From positions 186,001 through 250,000 of the forward strand of contig NZ_CAIWNQ010000001.1 of assembly GCF_903914075.1 (NCBI RefSeq): DNA of 64,000 nucleotides. The letters run 5' to 3'. This stretch comes from Ruegeria sp. THAF57 (GTDB lineage: Bacteria > Pseudomonadota > Alphaproteobacteria > Rhodobacterales > Rhodobacteraceae). A program made the position numbers and the translations under genes. A model generated the notes under the pieces. The model saw only the letters and a program-made list of their open reading frames with translations. It was not told where the DNA came from and searched no databases. Shown in pieces: positions 38,392 through 47,952 of this stretch. Positions within the stretch are counted from its first letter, which is position 1. Each line of letters opens with the position of its first letter.

Positions 38392-39762
38392 TCAGGTGAC
38401 ACGGAACCAGCTCATCATACCCGAAGCAGCATGTCCCAGCATATGACAATGCAGCAGCCAATCGCCCGGATTATCCGCCACAAGTGCGATTTGACGGGTT
38501 TGACCACGCTCAACCAAAACTGTATCGCGCCACGGACCCAAAGTCCCGTCCTCAAGGATCAGGCGAAAATGGTGACCGTGTAAGTGCATCGCGTGTGGAA
38601 ACGCAGTCTCGTTAACGAACTCGATCCTATAGGTCGTCCCCTTTTGGACATCCAAAAACGGCTCTGCCGGTCGCTCGGCATTGCCGTTCAATGCCCAAAA
38701 CCGCCCGAGCTGTGCCAGTTCCTGCCCCGAAAGCACGTTTTCGCCGATCTTTGCCGACTCCAGCCACCGCATCGCACCGCCCTGCATCGCCATCTGCTTC
38801 AATGGTACATCCTCAAGCAAGACCTCAGGCATTTGGTTTGGGACCAATGGCGTAATTCCGGTTCGCGCGGTTTTCGACTTGCCGGAAACGTCGAACCGAA
38901 CCAGCCCATAGCTACCGTCCCTTTCAAAACTCACGAGGTTCGCAATACCAGAAGGTGCTGCCCGGACATCCACGATCAGATCTACCCTTTGCGCCGGAGC
39001 CAAAGGAAATCTGTCGCTGACCTCTAGCGGAACCTCTAAGGGCATACCGTCAAGTGCAACGATCCAACCGGTCAGGCCATCCAGCCCAAGATCAAATATC
39101 CTGGCATTGGACGCATTGATCAGACGCAAACGCAACCTCTCGCCACCACCCACCGAATAGGCAGGATCAAACCGGCCATTGACGGAAACAAGGTTTCCCA
39201 GCCGTCCCGCATGGCTCAGGTCATGACCATTCCCAAAATCGTCCATGATTTGCGCGGTTTCAGAGTCGAGCCGCCAATCATCCAACATCAATGTCAGATC
39301 GCGATCGACATCCGGCGCGACGGCTTCTTCAACGATCAGCGGCCCGTAGAGCCCCCGCGCGATCTGTTCCATCGAGCGATTATGCGCGTGATACCAATAT
39401 GTTCCGGCATCTGGGACCTCAAAGTCATAGTCAAAGGAAGACCCCGGTTGAACAACATCCTGAGTCAGACCCGGTACACCGTCCATTGCATTGTCAATAC
39501 GAATCCCGTGCCAGTGCACAGTCGTCGGCTGCGGCAGAGTGTTCGACAATCGACGCTGGACGCGCGCACCTTGAGGCACCCGAATTTCCGGACCGGGCAC
39601 CTGACCGCCATAGGTCCAGACGCGTGTCTCAGAAAACCCTTCCGGGGCAATCTGTTGCATAGCTTCCTGTGCCACAAGCGCGGGGTAAGAAGCCCACCCA
39701 AGTTTGGGCAACACGACCGCCGCAGCGGTCGTTTGCATAAATTGTCTGCGGTTCAAAGTCAT
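38392..39762 (-). CDS. Multicopper oxidase, Tat-exported
   Basis: Periplasmic copper oxidase of 456 residues. A twin-arginine signal (NRRQFMQTTAAAVVLPKLG, residues 4-22) starts the protein. All four copper motifs are present: HWHG near residue 82, WYHAH near 122, HAMHLHGHHF near 395 and HCHMLGHAASGMM near 440, the last including the type 1 methionine. The role, copper tolerance or metal/organic oxidation, is not predictable. The ribosome binding site GGGAGG lies in the loop of a perfect hairpin that ends at the start codon, suggesting translational control. Confidence 0.93.
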   Translation of the reverse strand: MTLNRRQFMQTTAAAVVLPKLGWASYPALVAQEAMQQIAPEGFSETRVWTYGGQVPGPEIRVPQGARVQRRLSNTLPQPTTVHWHGIRIDNAMDGVPGLTQDVVQPGSSFDYDFEVPDAGTYWYHAHNRSMEQIARGLYGPLIVEEAVAPDVDRDLTLMLDDWRLDSETAQIMDDFGNGHDLSHAGRLGNLVSVNGRFDPAYSVGGGERLRLRLINASNARIFDLGLDGLTGWIVALDGMPLEVPLEVSDRFPLAPAQRVDLIVDVRAAPSGIANLVSFERDGSYGLVRFDVSGKSKTARTGITPLVPNQMPEVLLEDVPLKQMAMQGGAMRWLESAKIGENVLSGQELAQLGRFWALNGNAERPAEPFLDVQKGTTYRIEFVNETAFPHAMHLHGHHFRLILEDGTLGPWRDTVLVERGQTRQIALVADNPGDWLLHCHMLGHAASGMMSWFRVT

Positions 39763-39783
39763 TGCGGGCCTCCCGGCCCGCAA
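39762..39783 (-). promoter_or_regulatory. Hairpin sequestering the multicopper oxidase ribosome binding site
   Basis: On the minus strand a 9-bp stem (TTGCGGGCC with GGCCCGCAA) encloses the loop GGGA. The Shine-Dalgarno GGGAGG spans the loop and stem, and the last stem base is the A of the ATG start. Confidence 0.7.
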
Positions 39784-39792
39784 CATAAGGCA

Positions 39793-39827
39793 AAAAACAT
39801 CCCGCGCCAGCAAGCTTCCAGCGCGGG
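39793..39827 (-). terminator. Intrinsic terminator after the cell wall hydrolase gene
   Basis: On the minus strand CCCGCGC (39827-39821) pairs with GCGCGGG (39807-39801), loop of 13 bases, followed by a short AT and six T residues. It separates the hydrolase from the multicopper oxidase gene. Confidence 0.75.
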
Positions 39828-39835
39828 TGCGTCAG

Positions 39836-40477
39836 TTAGTTGCTCGCCGTCCGATAGTTGTGACGGTAGAAAATGTGCACGCCAATGCGTGCCGTTTCCT
39901 TGTACACACGCGACCAGGACGGGCGAACCGCAGTGGTGTGGTAATGCGTGGCACCTTCGGTCATTTCACCGACAACACCGTCAATGGCCGCCCGCGCGAC
40001 TTTCGACACACGCTCGTAGGCCTTCTTCTCGTGGATCACTTCCTTGCGCCCATCACAGGTATAAGTGAACTGGCATTGGTATTTTTTGCCTGTCCCCTGC
40101 TTGATCACACCGCACAGCGAGTCCGGAAACCGGCTGCTTTTGACACGGTTCAGAATGACTTCGGCCACGGCAAACTGGCCGCGAACGCTTTCACCGCGGG
40201 CCTCAAAGTACAGCGCCTCGGCCAAACACTTGAAGTGTTCATCACCCGCAGCCGCAGGCTGTTCGTCCAGCCATGACTTTGAGTAAGACATTTTTTGTGG
40301 TTCAACCGTTTTTCGCGGTTTGAACAAACTCAGATATTCACGGAAATTCTGACCGGGCAATTCGCTCCGCGTCACAAGTTCCCGCTTGGCAGTATCAGTG
40401 GTTTCCCTCTCAGCGACGGAAACACTCGGCAGCACGGTTGCTGCCAATGTGGCAACAGCCAGTATGTATCGTAGCAT
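39836..40477 (-). CDS. Cell wall hydrolase (SleB/Hydrolase_2 family)
   Basis: Secreted peptidoglycan hydrolase of 213 residues. The signal peptide is residues 1-22 (MLRYILAVATLAATVLPSVS). The catalytic domain starts near residue 82 with CLAEALYFEARGE, including the catalytic glutamate, continues AVAEVILNRVKSSRFPDSLC, and carries CQFTYTCDG, as in SleB spore cortex enzymes and their Gram-negative relatives. ATG 40477 with GAGG seven bases before it is preferred over ATG 40510, since it puts the signal peptide at the very N-terminus. Confidence 0.9.
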   Translation of the reverse strand: MLRYILAVATLAATVLPSVSVAERETTDTAKRELVTRSELPGQNFREYLSLFKPRKTVEPQKMSYSKSWLDEQPAAAGDEHFKCLAEALYFEARGESVRGQFAVAEVILNRVKSSRFPDSLCGVIKQGTGKKYQCQFTYTCDGRKEVIHEKKAYERVSKVARAAIDGVVGEMTEGATHYHTTAVRPSWSRVYKETARIGVHIFYRHNYRTASN

Positions 40478-40663
40478 CAGATAACCTCGCACAGGCACAT
40501 TCCGCGCCATACCCTCCCCCGGCGGGCGCGACGAGGCTCATACCGAATTGAAACGGAAACGTCCAGTTTTGGCGGAAAAGCAAGTGGAAAATCGCCGTAA
40601 CGTCAAAAATGATCGACGACGGCGCTTTCTGTTTCCTACTAATCCTAGCGGAATGGGTAAGTG

Positions 40664-43225
40664 TCAACCCCCAAGTCTGGACGAAATTGCCAGTTGAGCG
40701 GCAGCCAGCCGAGCCACCGGAACGCGGAACGGCGAACAGGACACATAATCGAATCCAAGCTCTCGGCAGATAGCAATTGATTCGGGATTGCCCCCGTGCT
40801 CGCCGCAGACGGACAAAGTCACGTCTGGTTGGGCCTGTCTGCCGCGCTCGGCTCCCAATCTTAGCAACTCGCCCACACCGTCCGGATCAAGCACGTGGAA
40901 CGGGTCTTCGGCGAAAACACCTTGCCGAACGTAAGCTGACATAAAGCGCCCTGCGTCATCTCGGGAAAGCCCATAGGTCATCTGGGTCAGGTCGTTCGTT
41001 CCAAAGCTGAGAAACGAGGTCTGGGGCGCGATCTCGTCCGCTCGCAGACATGCACGAGGCGTTTCGACCATGACCCCCAAACGGTACTCGAACTCCTGCC
41101 CCTGTTCGGATGCAACCGAGGCTGCGACGGAGTCAATACGGGATTTCACAAGCTCGACTTCACGCTTGGCCGAAACCAGCGGGATCATCACCTCGGGCAC
41201 AACGGGCGCACCGTTCTTGCTGGCCTCAAGCGTTGCTTCGAAGATCGCTCGCGCCTGCATGTCATAGATTTCGGGAACAGTGACACCCAGCCGAACCCCG
41301 CGCAGACCCAGCATCGGGTTATACTCTGTCATGGCGGCAACGCGGCGCTCGACATCCGAGACTGGAAGGTCCAACGCCTCGGCCAGCTCGCGTTGCCCGC
41401 TGCGGGTGGTGGGCAGAAACTCGTGCAGAGGCGGATCGAACAGTCGGATACAGACGGGTTGCCCCTCCATGATCCGGAAAAGCTGCACGAAATCGTCGCG
41501 CTGCATCGGCAATAGCCGTTCCAGCACCGCCTCTCGGCCAGACGAGGTTTGTGCAAAGATCATCTCGCGCATCACGATCAGGCGGCCGGGGTCAAAGAAC
41601 ATATGCTCGGTCCGGCACAGGCCGATCCCCTGCGCCAGAAAATTTCGCGCCGTTTGCGCGTCGGCGGGTGTATCGGCATTGGCGCGTATGGCGATGTCGC
41701 GTTCGGCATCGGCCCAACTCATCAGCGTTTGAAAACAGTCATCCAGCGCAGCCTCTAGCATCGCGGGCTGCCCGGCCAGAACCTGGCCGGAGGTCCCATC
41801 AATGGTCAGCGTGTCGCCAGTCTGGAACACACGCCCGTCAGATGCCGTCAGCAGTTTCTTTTTCGTCTGAAATCGCATCTCGGACGCGCCGACAATACAG
41901 GGCAGGCCCAGACCGCGCCCGATAACGGCTGCGTGGCTGGTCATTCCGCCCTTCTCGGTCAAAACCGCGACAGCCGCATGCATCCCGCGCACATCTTCAG
42001 GCGCGGTTTCGCGGCGGACCAGAATACACGGCTCGCCCCGGGCGGCGCTGGCCTGCGCTTCGGCGGCGGTGAATACGATTTTTCCTGTGGCTGCGCCGGG
42101 GCTGGCTGCGATGCCAGTGGCCAGCACGTCCCGACGCGCTTCGGGATGAACCTGACGGTGCAACAGTTCGTTCAGAGAATGCGGATCAACCCGCATGACG
42201 GCCTCTTGCGGTGGGATGATACCATCCTCGGCAAGCCGCACGGCAATCCGCATAGAAGCCCTTGCGCTGCGCTGAACGCGAACGCCATCCAGAATATGAA
42301 CGTGGCCGTTTTCAATGACGAACTCAACCTGCATCTCTTCGCGCAACTTGATGCGCATTAGGGCAGCGTGCGCTTTGAGTTCGGCAAACGCCTCGGGCGC
42401 GACATCTTCCAAAGACGTCCCGCGCGGGTCCTTTTCCAGATACAGCGCGGAAACGCCTTCGCCCAATGCATCGCGGCCCTGGCTCTGACTAAGGTACCGG
42501 CCAGTCAATTGCGGCATTCCGGTCGTGGGATCAACCAGTTGCAGCACACCCGATCCACACTCGCCCTGCCCGACACCGGGGATCATTTCCTGAATGACTA
42601 GCCCCAGCCCGGCATCCGCAGGGGCACCCTTGGCCTGCCGCAACAGGCGCGCGGACGTCCCGTCCCAAGCCCGCGCCATCGAGCGGAGAACGGCAACCAG
42701 TTGCTCTCCTCTATCCTGGGGAAAGGCTTCGTCCGTTTCATCTTCGTACGCGCGAAGCGATAGCTTCAGACCTTCGCGGCCGTCAGAGTCGATATCGTCA
42801 AATACGTCGGCATCCAAACGTGCGACATGGACGGCAAAGCTTTGAACAAAACGCAGGTAAAGCGCCGCCGCAGCTTCGACACCCATTGAATCGGACAGGT
42901 CCACATAGCGAGCGTCATTCATGCCGATATTCAGGATAGCGCCAGGCCCGCCCCAATCAGGGTCCTCAGAGCTTGGGCGGACACATAGCAACGCAGCCTG
43001 ATCAAACTGTTCGAGAATTGCGTCAATGTCAGGAACCTGACCGCTTGCGATCTTTTGCACGGCATCAAAGGACAAAGCCACCGTGCGCGGCACAGGCAAG
43101 TCCAGACGAACAAGGCGTTGCAGACATTTCGCCCGGCCACCATGAGATGTGGTCGCAACGGGCGCTGTCGGAGTAATAAGCGTAGTATGCGGGTTATTCT
43201 GCACTGCGGCACCTTTTGGTTTCAC
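40664..43225 (-). CDS. Pyruvate, phosphate dikinase-like PEP-utilising enzyme
   Basis: Protein of 853 residues with the PPDK order: N-terminal ATP-binding part, phospho-histidine domain (GGMTSHAAVIGRG, near residue 430), and C-terminal PEP/pyruvate barrel (FGTNDLTQMTYGLSRDDAGRF in part; CGEHGGNP with its catalytic cysteine near residue 807). The N-terminal half is divergent: the usual SMPGMMDT segment reads DPDWGGPGAILN. It may be a true PPDK (interconverting PEP and pyruvate) or a relative with altered nucleotide binding. Start is GTG. It follows glyS after 43 bases, on the same strand. Confidence 0.85.
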   Translation of the reverse strand: MKPKGAAVQNNPHTTLITPTAPVATTSHGGRAKCLQRLVRLDLPVPRTVALSFDAVQKIASGQVPDIDAILEQFDQAALLCVRPSSEDPDWGGPGAILNIGMNDARYVDLSDSMGVEAAAALYLRFVQSFAVHVARLDADVFDDIDSDGREGLKLSLRAYEDETDEAFPQDRGEQLVAVLRSMARAWDGTSARLLRQAKGAPADAGLGLVIQEMIPGVGQGECGSGVLQLVDPTTGMPQLTGRYLSQSQGRDALGEGVSALYLEKDPRGTSLEDVAPEAFAELKAHAALMRIKLREEMQVEFVIENGHVHILDGVRVQRSARASMRIAVRLAEDGIIPPQEAVMRVDPHSLNELLHRQVHPEARRDVLATGIAASPGAATGKIVFTAAEAQASAARGEPCILVRRETAPEDVRGMHAAVAVLTEKGGMTSHAAVIGRGLGLPCIVGASEMRFQTKKKLLTASDGRVFQTGDTLTIDGTSGQVLAGQPAMLEAALDDCFQTLMSWADAERDIAIRANADTPADAQTARNFLAQGIGLCRTEHMFFDPGRLIVMREMIFAQTSSGREAVLERLLPMQRDDFVQLFRIMEGQPVCIRLFDPPLHEFLPTTRSGQRELAEALDLPVSDVERRVAAMTEYNPMLGLRGVRLGVTVPEIYDMQARAIFEATLEASKNGAPVVPEVMIPLVSAKREVELVKSRIDSVAASVASEQGQEFEYRLGVMVETPRACLRADEIAPQTSFLSFGTNDLTQMTYGLSRDDAGRFMSAYVRQGVFAEDPFHVLDPDGVGELLRLGAERGRQAQPDVTLSVCGEHGGNPESIAICRELGFDYVSCSPFRVPVARLAAAQLAISSRLGG

Positions 43226-43268
43226 CGCAGCATAAGCCCCTGCACCAGTGGCGCAAGGGCGATCTGGC

Positions 43269-45467
43269 TTAACCTTCGATCTTGCTGAGGTCAGCCACGC
43301 GCGCGCAAACCTGCCGGATCTGACTGAGCAGGTTCAGGCGGTTGCGGCGCAGGATATCGTTGTCGGTGTTAACCTGAACATCCTCGAAAAACGCATCCAC
43401 AGGACCTCGCAGAGCGGCCATAGCGGTCATGGCGGTGGGGAAATCCTCGGCCTTTTGCGCGGCTTCAATCTGACCTTGCGCCGTATCCAAAGCAGCGAAT
43501 AGCGCCTTTTCGCTGTCGGTCTCGGCGAATTTCACATCAGCGCCGTAGGAGTATTCGACGCCGTCCTTTTCCTCGGCCTGCGTCAGGATGTTGTTGGCGC
43601 GTTTGAACCCTTGCACAAGGTTCTCACCATCCTCGGTCGCGATCACCGCATTCAGCGCACGGGCGCGTTTGACCAACAGATTAAGGTCGTCGTTGCCGTC
43701 CATCGCGATACAGGCATCGATGATGTCGTGACGGATGCCTTCATCGCGCAGGAACACCTTGAGGCGGTCGTGGAAGAAAGACAGCAAATCTGCCGGGGCA
43801 TTGGTGACGATCGCAGTCGCCGCTTCGACCTGATGGGCCAGCCCGTGAACCTCTTGCGCGGCGGCTTCGGCATCCTCGGCCTTGGCTTGTTTTGCCTTGG
43901 CCTCAAGCAGGGCGGCCTGCCACTCGGGCAATTTCAGCAAGGTCCGCAGCGCCGTTGCGAAGGTGTCGCTCAACGACAGGCGCAGATCGTTGGTCAGGAT
44001 CAACCGGATCACCCCCAACGCCGCACGACGCAGGGCAAACGGGTCTTTTGATCCGGTGGGCTTTTCGTCGATCGCCCAGAACCCGGTCAGCGTATCCAGC
44101 TTGTCGGCTAGAGCGACCGCCACGGAAACCGGCGCGGTCGGCACATCATCGGACGGGCCAAGCGGAGAATAATGTTCCTGACTCGCCTGCCCCGCCTCTG
44201 CTGGCAGATCAGCGGCATCGGAATAGTAGCGGCCCATCAGGCCCTGCAATTCGGGGAATTCGAACACCATCTCGGATGACAGGTCGGCCTTGCACGCCTG
44301 TGCAGCCATCATCGCCAGCGCGGGCGTCGCGCCCGTAGTCACTGCCAACTCATGCGCCAGCGCGGCGATGCGCTGAACCCGTTCACCCTGCGAGCCCAAC
44401 TGTGCATGGAACGTGACAGCATTCAGCTTTTCGACCCACGGTTCAAACCCGTCGGATTTGACGATGCGCAGGTCATTCTCCCAGAAGAATTTCGCGTCAG
44501 CCAAACGGGCCGACAGCACCTTTTGGTTCCCCGCCAGAATGGTCGCGCCGTTGTCGGCAGTTTCGCGGTTGGCTACGGTGATGAACTGTTCGATCCGGCC
44601 GGTCTTGGGGTTCATAACCGAAAAGAACTTCTGATGCTCTTTCATCGAGGTTTGCAGAACCTCGGGCGGCAGATCCAGAAATTCGTCGTCGATCTTGCCC
44701 ATCAGCACCACGGGCCATTCGACCAGCCCCGAGACCTCGGCCAGCAGGCCCTTGTCCTCGACCACTTCCAGACCAGCGGCGAACGCCATGTTTTGCGCGT
44801 CGTTCCAGATATGCTCGGCCCGGTCCGCAGGGTTCAGGACGACGAACGCGCGTTTCAACTTGGCGGCATAGTCGTCAAACGACGAGACCGAGAAACGATC
44901 CGGCGCCATGAAACGATGACCGGCCGTTGTGTCACCGGATTTGATCCCCTCGACCTCAAGCGGAACAACCGTCGTGCCCGCTTCATCGCTCAGAATGCAA
45001 AGGATCGAGTGCAGTGGCCGCACCCAGCGCAATGGTCCACTGCCCCAGCGCATAGACTTGGGCCACGGGAAGTTGCGGATGGCGGCTTCAAGTACTTCGG
45101 CCACGATCTCGGCCGCAGGGCGGCCGGCTTTTTCGATGGTGGCGAAATAGACTGCGCCTTTGGGGGTTTCGCGTTCTTCCAACTGATCGCGCGCCAGACC
45201 TGAACCACGCAAAAAGCCCTCAATCGCCTTGTCCGGGGCACCCACTTTGGGACCCTTGCGGTCTTCACGAATTGTGGGGCTTTCCGCCAGCAAGCCTTCG
45301 ATTGCCAGCGTCAAACGGCGCGGCGTGGTCAGGGCGGCGGCCCCGGCATAGGTCAAACCGGCATCGACCAGACCGTCGGTGATCCGCTTTTTCAGGTCCT
45401 CACCGGCGCGGGTCTGCATACGCGCGGGAATCTCTTCAGAGAACAGTTCGATCAGCAGGTCGGGCAT
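43269..45467 (-). CDS. glyS: Glycine-tRNA ligase beta subunit
   Basis: Beta subunit of the heterotetrameric glycyl-tRNA synthetase, 732 residues (usual about 690-750); it binds tRNA and works with GlyQ. The N-terminus MPDLLIELFSEEIPARM and the KEHQKFF segment near residue 280 are diagnostic, and the C-terminal DALR-type anticodon domain is present. Stop of gltS lies nine bases upstream. The partner glyQ is 2.5 kb away, separated by gltS, a small membrane protein and marC. Confidence 0.97.
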   Translation of the reverse strand: MPDLLIELFSEEIPARMQTRAGEDLKKRITDGLVDAGLTYAGAAALTTPRRLTLAIEGLLAESPTIREDRKGPKVGAPDKAIEGFLRGSGLARDQLEERETPKGAVYFATIEKAGRPAAEIVAEVLEAAIRNFPWPKSMRWGSGPLRWVRPLHSILCILSDEAGTTVVPLEVEGIKSGDTTAGHRFMAPDRFSVSSFDDYAAKLKRAFVVLNPADRAEHIWNDAQNMAFAAGLEVVEDKGLLAEVSGLVEWPVVLMGKIDDEFLDLPPEVLQTSMKEHQKFFSVMNPKTGRIEQFITVANRETADNGATILAGNQKVLSARLADAKFFWENDLRIVKSDGFEPWVEKLNAVTFHAQLGSQGERVQRIAALAHELAVTTGATPALAMMAAQACKADLSSEMVFEFPELQGLMGRYYSDAADLPAEAGQASQEHYSPLGPSDDVPTAPVSVAVALADKLDTLTGFWAIDEKPTGSKDPFALRRAALGVIRLILTNDLRLSLSDTFATALRTLLKLPEWQAALLEAKAKQAKAEDAEAAAQEVHGLAHQVEAATAIVTNAPADLLSFFHDRLKVFLRDEGIRHDIIDACIAMDGNDDLNLLVKRARALNAVIATEDGENLVQGFKRANNILTQAEEKDGVEYSYGADVKFAETDSEKALFAALDTAQGQIEAAQKAEDFPTAMTAMAALRGPVDAFFEDVQVNTDNDILRRNRLNLLSQIRQVCARVADLSKIEG

Positions 45468-45476
45468 TGTCAGTCC

Positions 45477-46691
45477 TTAGAAATTGACGATCGTCTGGAT
45501 GACGATGGCATTGGCGATATCCACAAAGAAGGCGGATACAAGGGGCAGCACGATAAAGGCAATAGGCGATGGACCATATCTCTTGGTCACTGCGGTCATA
45601 TTGGCAATAGCGGTAGGTGTCGCACCCAAGGCGAACCCTCCGAACCCGGCGGCCAGAACCGCGGCGCGGTAGTTGCTGCCCATCACCGGGAACAACACCC
45701 AGATTACGAACATCACCGCAAACAACGTCTGCGCGGCCATGATCACGACAATGGCCATTCCAAGTTCAGCGATAGTCCACAGTTGCAAGCTCATCAACGA
45801 CATGGCCAAAAACGCGCCCAGCGAGAATTCCGAGATCAAAGCCAGTGATGGTGTCCGCGACACGGGGGGCGCGTTGGGGGCTAGGGCCGTGCGGATATTT
45901 GCGATGACGATCCCCATGATCAGGCAGGGCACGAACAGAGGCAGCCTCAGCCCCGTCGCCTCAATGACCCCATTCAGCATATATCCAAAGATGATCGCCA
46001 AATTCAGATACAGCAGAACGCGCATGATAGTCAGGTGGTCGATCTTAGTTTCGGCCTCGGTGGCATCATCAGGCAGGCCGACCGTATGCTCTTCGTTTGG
46101 GCGGTCAGGCGTCAGGTTCTTGCCTTCAACCAAAAAGCGGGCAATCGGTCCGCCAACCACCGCCGCCAGTACAAGACCCAGAGTCGCCACGGCGACCCCC
46201 AATTCGGTGGCGCCGCTTAGACCGGTGACCGCGCCGACCTCAGGCGCCCAGGCGATCGCAGTTCCATGACCACCGATCAGGGCAGCCGAACCGAACAGAA
46301 CACCTGCCTGTGCCGGATAGCCGAACGCCACCGCGCCTGCCGCTCCAACCACATTCTGAGCGACAATCGTAACTAACGTCAAAATAAGAAGCAGAAACAG
46401 AGGCTTGCCGCCAGAAATCAAATCGGACAGCCGAGCGTTCAGCCCGATCCCTGCGAAGAACACGATCAACAGGAAATCGCGGGCAGACAGATCGAAACTC
46501 AGCTCAAGGCCGGTGACGAGGTACAAAAACAGCAGAGTGAACGAGGCAAGCAAACCGCCCGTGACCGGCTCGGGTATGTTGAACTGACGCAGCAACGCAA
46601 CGCGCGCGTTGATCTCGGCCCCGATCAGGTAAACCGCGATGCCCAGCGTGGCGGTCAGGAAATTGGGAACGTGCAGCGCGGCGTCAGTCAT
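45477..46691 (-). CDS. gltS: Sodium/glutamate symporter
   Basis: Inner-membrane Na+-coupled glutamate carrier of 404 residues with about ten hydrophobic helices. The segments FFAGIGLNARLSDLISGG near residue 78, GGHGTAIAWAPEVG near 138 and GFGGFALGATPTAIANMTAVT near 357 match GltS. ATG 46691 by homology. Seven bases after the small membrane protein and nine before glyS, so these genes form one transcript. A glutamate carrier inside a glycyl-tRNA synthetase locus is odd and suggests insertion. Confidence 0.93.
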   Translation of the reverse strand: MTDAALHVPNFLTATLGIAVYLIGAEINARVALLRQFNIPEPVTGGLLASFTLLFLYLVTGLELSFDLSARDFLLIVFFAGIGLNARLSDLISGGKPLFLLLILTLVTIVAQNVVGAAGAVAFGYPAQAGVLFGSAALIGGHGTAIAWAPEVGAVTGLSGATELGVAVATLGLVLAAVVGGPIARFLVEGKNLTPDRPNEEHTVGLPDDATEAETKIDHLTIMRVLLYLNLAIIFGYMLNGVIEATGLRLPLFVPCLIMGIVIANIRTALAPNAPPVSRTPSLALISEFSLGAFLAMSLMSLQLWTIAELGMAIVVIMAAQTLFAVMFVIWVLFPVMGSNYRAAVLAAGFGGFALGATPTAIANMTAVTKRYGPSPIAFIVLPLVSAFFVDIANAIVIQTIVNF

Positions 46692-46698
46692 GGGGCCC

Positions 46699-47220
46699 TC
46701 AACTCTCGGGTCGGGGTGGGCATTCCTCACCCACTACCGTTCCGTCATAGGCTTTTTCACCGCAATTATTCAGCGCATGCCAGACAAAACCTTTGCCGTC
46801 TTCTGTAATGGCAACAATGCGATCAACGCCGTAGTGGATGTTTTTGACCCCTACAAAAGCGCGGGCCTGCCCCGATTTCAAAGCATCTGCGATGGCTACC
46901 GCATCATAGCATTCGAACCAGCTTGGGGCCGTCAACGGCTCGGGGCTTTCGGCGGGCAAGAAGGCTGACAAAGTCGAAGCGTTCTTTTCTGTCTCAAAAC
47001 AGGCCCGATATCGGATCGGAGAGCTGTCGGCGTCAATCGCCTGAAAAGCGGTGTGTTCAAGGGGAATGGACGTTTCACCATCTGCGGACAAAAGAACGAC
47101 ATCCTGATCCGAACCGGGTTCGACCGAATAATAGAACCCATAGACCTGTAAGTAGTACATGGCCGCACCAGCGATGCCAGCTGACACAAGCAACAAAATA
47201 GCAAGCAGTTTTCCGGTCAT
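46699..47220 (-). CDS. Small membrane-anchored protein (possibly DUF6446)
   Basis: Protein of 173 residues with one N-terminal membrane helix (residues about 5-24, LLAILLLVSAGIAGAAMYYL) and a periplasmic domain containing YRACFETEKNAS, APSWFECYDAVAIADAL and CGEKAYDGTVVGEECP. Four cysteines could form two disulfides. I recall a Rhodobacteraceae family (DUF6446) located between glyQ and glyS, consistent with its place here, but this was not verified. ATG 47220 is chosen over GTG 47229. Confidence 0.78.
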   Translation of the reverse strand: MTGKLLAILLLVSAGIAGAAMYYLQVYGFYYSVEPGSDQDVVLLSADGETSIPLEHTAFQAIDADSSPIRYRACFETEKNASTLSAFLPAESPEPLTAPSWFECYDAVAIADALKSGQARAFVGVKNIHYGVDRIVAITEDGKGFVWHALNNCGEKAYDGTVVGEECPPRPES

Positions 47221-47311
47221 AGTTTCCACATCCCGATCACGCGGCCTCTTTCAAACTTGCCAAAAATGCGACAGGTTTCAATCCAGTACAGGTTGAGTTG
47301 AGGCACACGGA

Positions 47312-47944
47312 ATGGACCCCACCCTTGCCGCCGGTTTTTTCGGCGCGTTGTTCGCAATCATGAACCCCATCACCAACCTGCCCGTCTTCCTGAGCGTGAC
47401 AGATGGCCTGTCGCCCGTCGATCAAAGAAAGGTCGCGACCAAGACCGCACTTTATTGCCTGATACTGGGTGGAGCGTTTGCCGCTGTTGGCAACAAAACC
47501 CTTGGTCTTTTCGGCATCAGCGTGGACGACCTGCGTGTCGCGGGCGGGTTGGTTGTTCTCATGATTGGGCTGAACATGCTGAACGGGAACGAAAGCACCT
47601 CTCATCACGGGACGGAAGGGGAAAAACAATCCTACCCCAAGCCCGAAACCGTGGCTTTCTATCCGTTGGCCTTCCCCATTCTTGTTGGGCCCGGCACGAT
47701 CACGACGCTGATCCTGTATGCGCACCACGTTTCCAAACCAGTTGACGCCATGATCTACTCGGGCGTTTTTCTGGCGGTGCTGTTCTTGCTGTTCATCACC
47801 TTCTGGAACGCGTCGGCATTGGCCAAGCGGCTGTCTGCAAACGCCCGCGTCATCATGAGCCGTTTCATGGGCATGATCCTGTCGGCCATCGCAATCGGGA
47901 TGATTGCAGACGGCCTGAAGGTTCTGTTGCCCGGTTTGGCGTGA
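47312..47944 (+). CDS. MarC family membrane protein
   Basis: Inner-membrane protein of 210 residues with six hydrophobic segments. NPITNLPVFLSVTDG near residue 18 and AFPILVGPGTITTLIL near residue 120 are the paired repeats of the MarC (UPF0056) family. Once thought linked to antibiotic resistance, its role is unsettled. It lies on the opposite strand between glyQ and the glyS-side genes, ending eight bases before the glyQ stop. Confidence 0.92.
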   Translation: MDPTLAAGFFGALFAIMNPITNLPVFLSVTDGLSPVDQRKVATKTALYCLILGGAFAAVGNKTLGLFGISVDDLRVAGGLVVLMIGLNMLNGNESTSHHGTEGEKQSYPKPETVAFYPLAFPILVGPGTITTLILYAHHVSKPVDAMIYSGVFLAVLFLLFITFWNASALAKRLSANARVIMSRFMGMILSAIAIGMIADGLKVLLPGLA

Positions 47945-47952
47945 TCGAGGCA

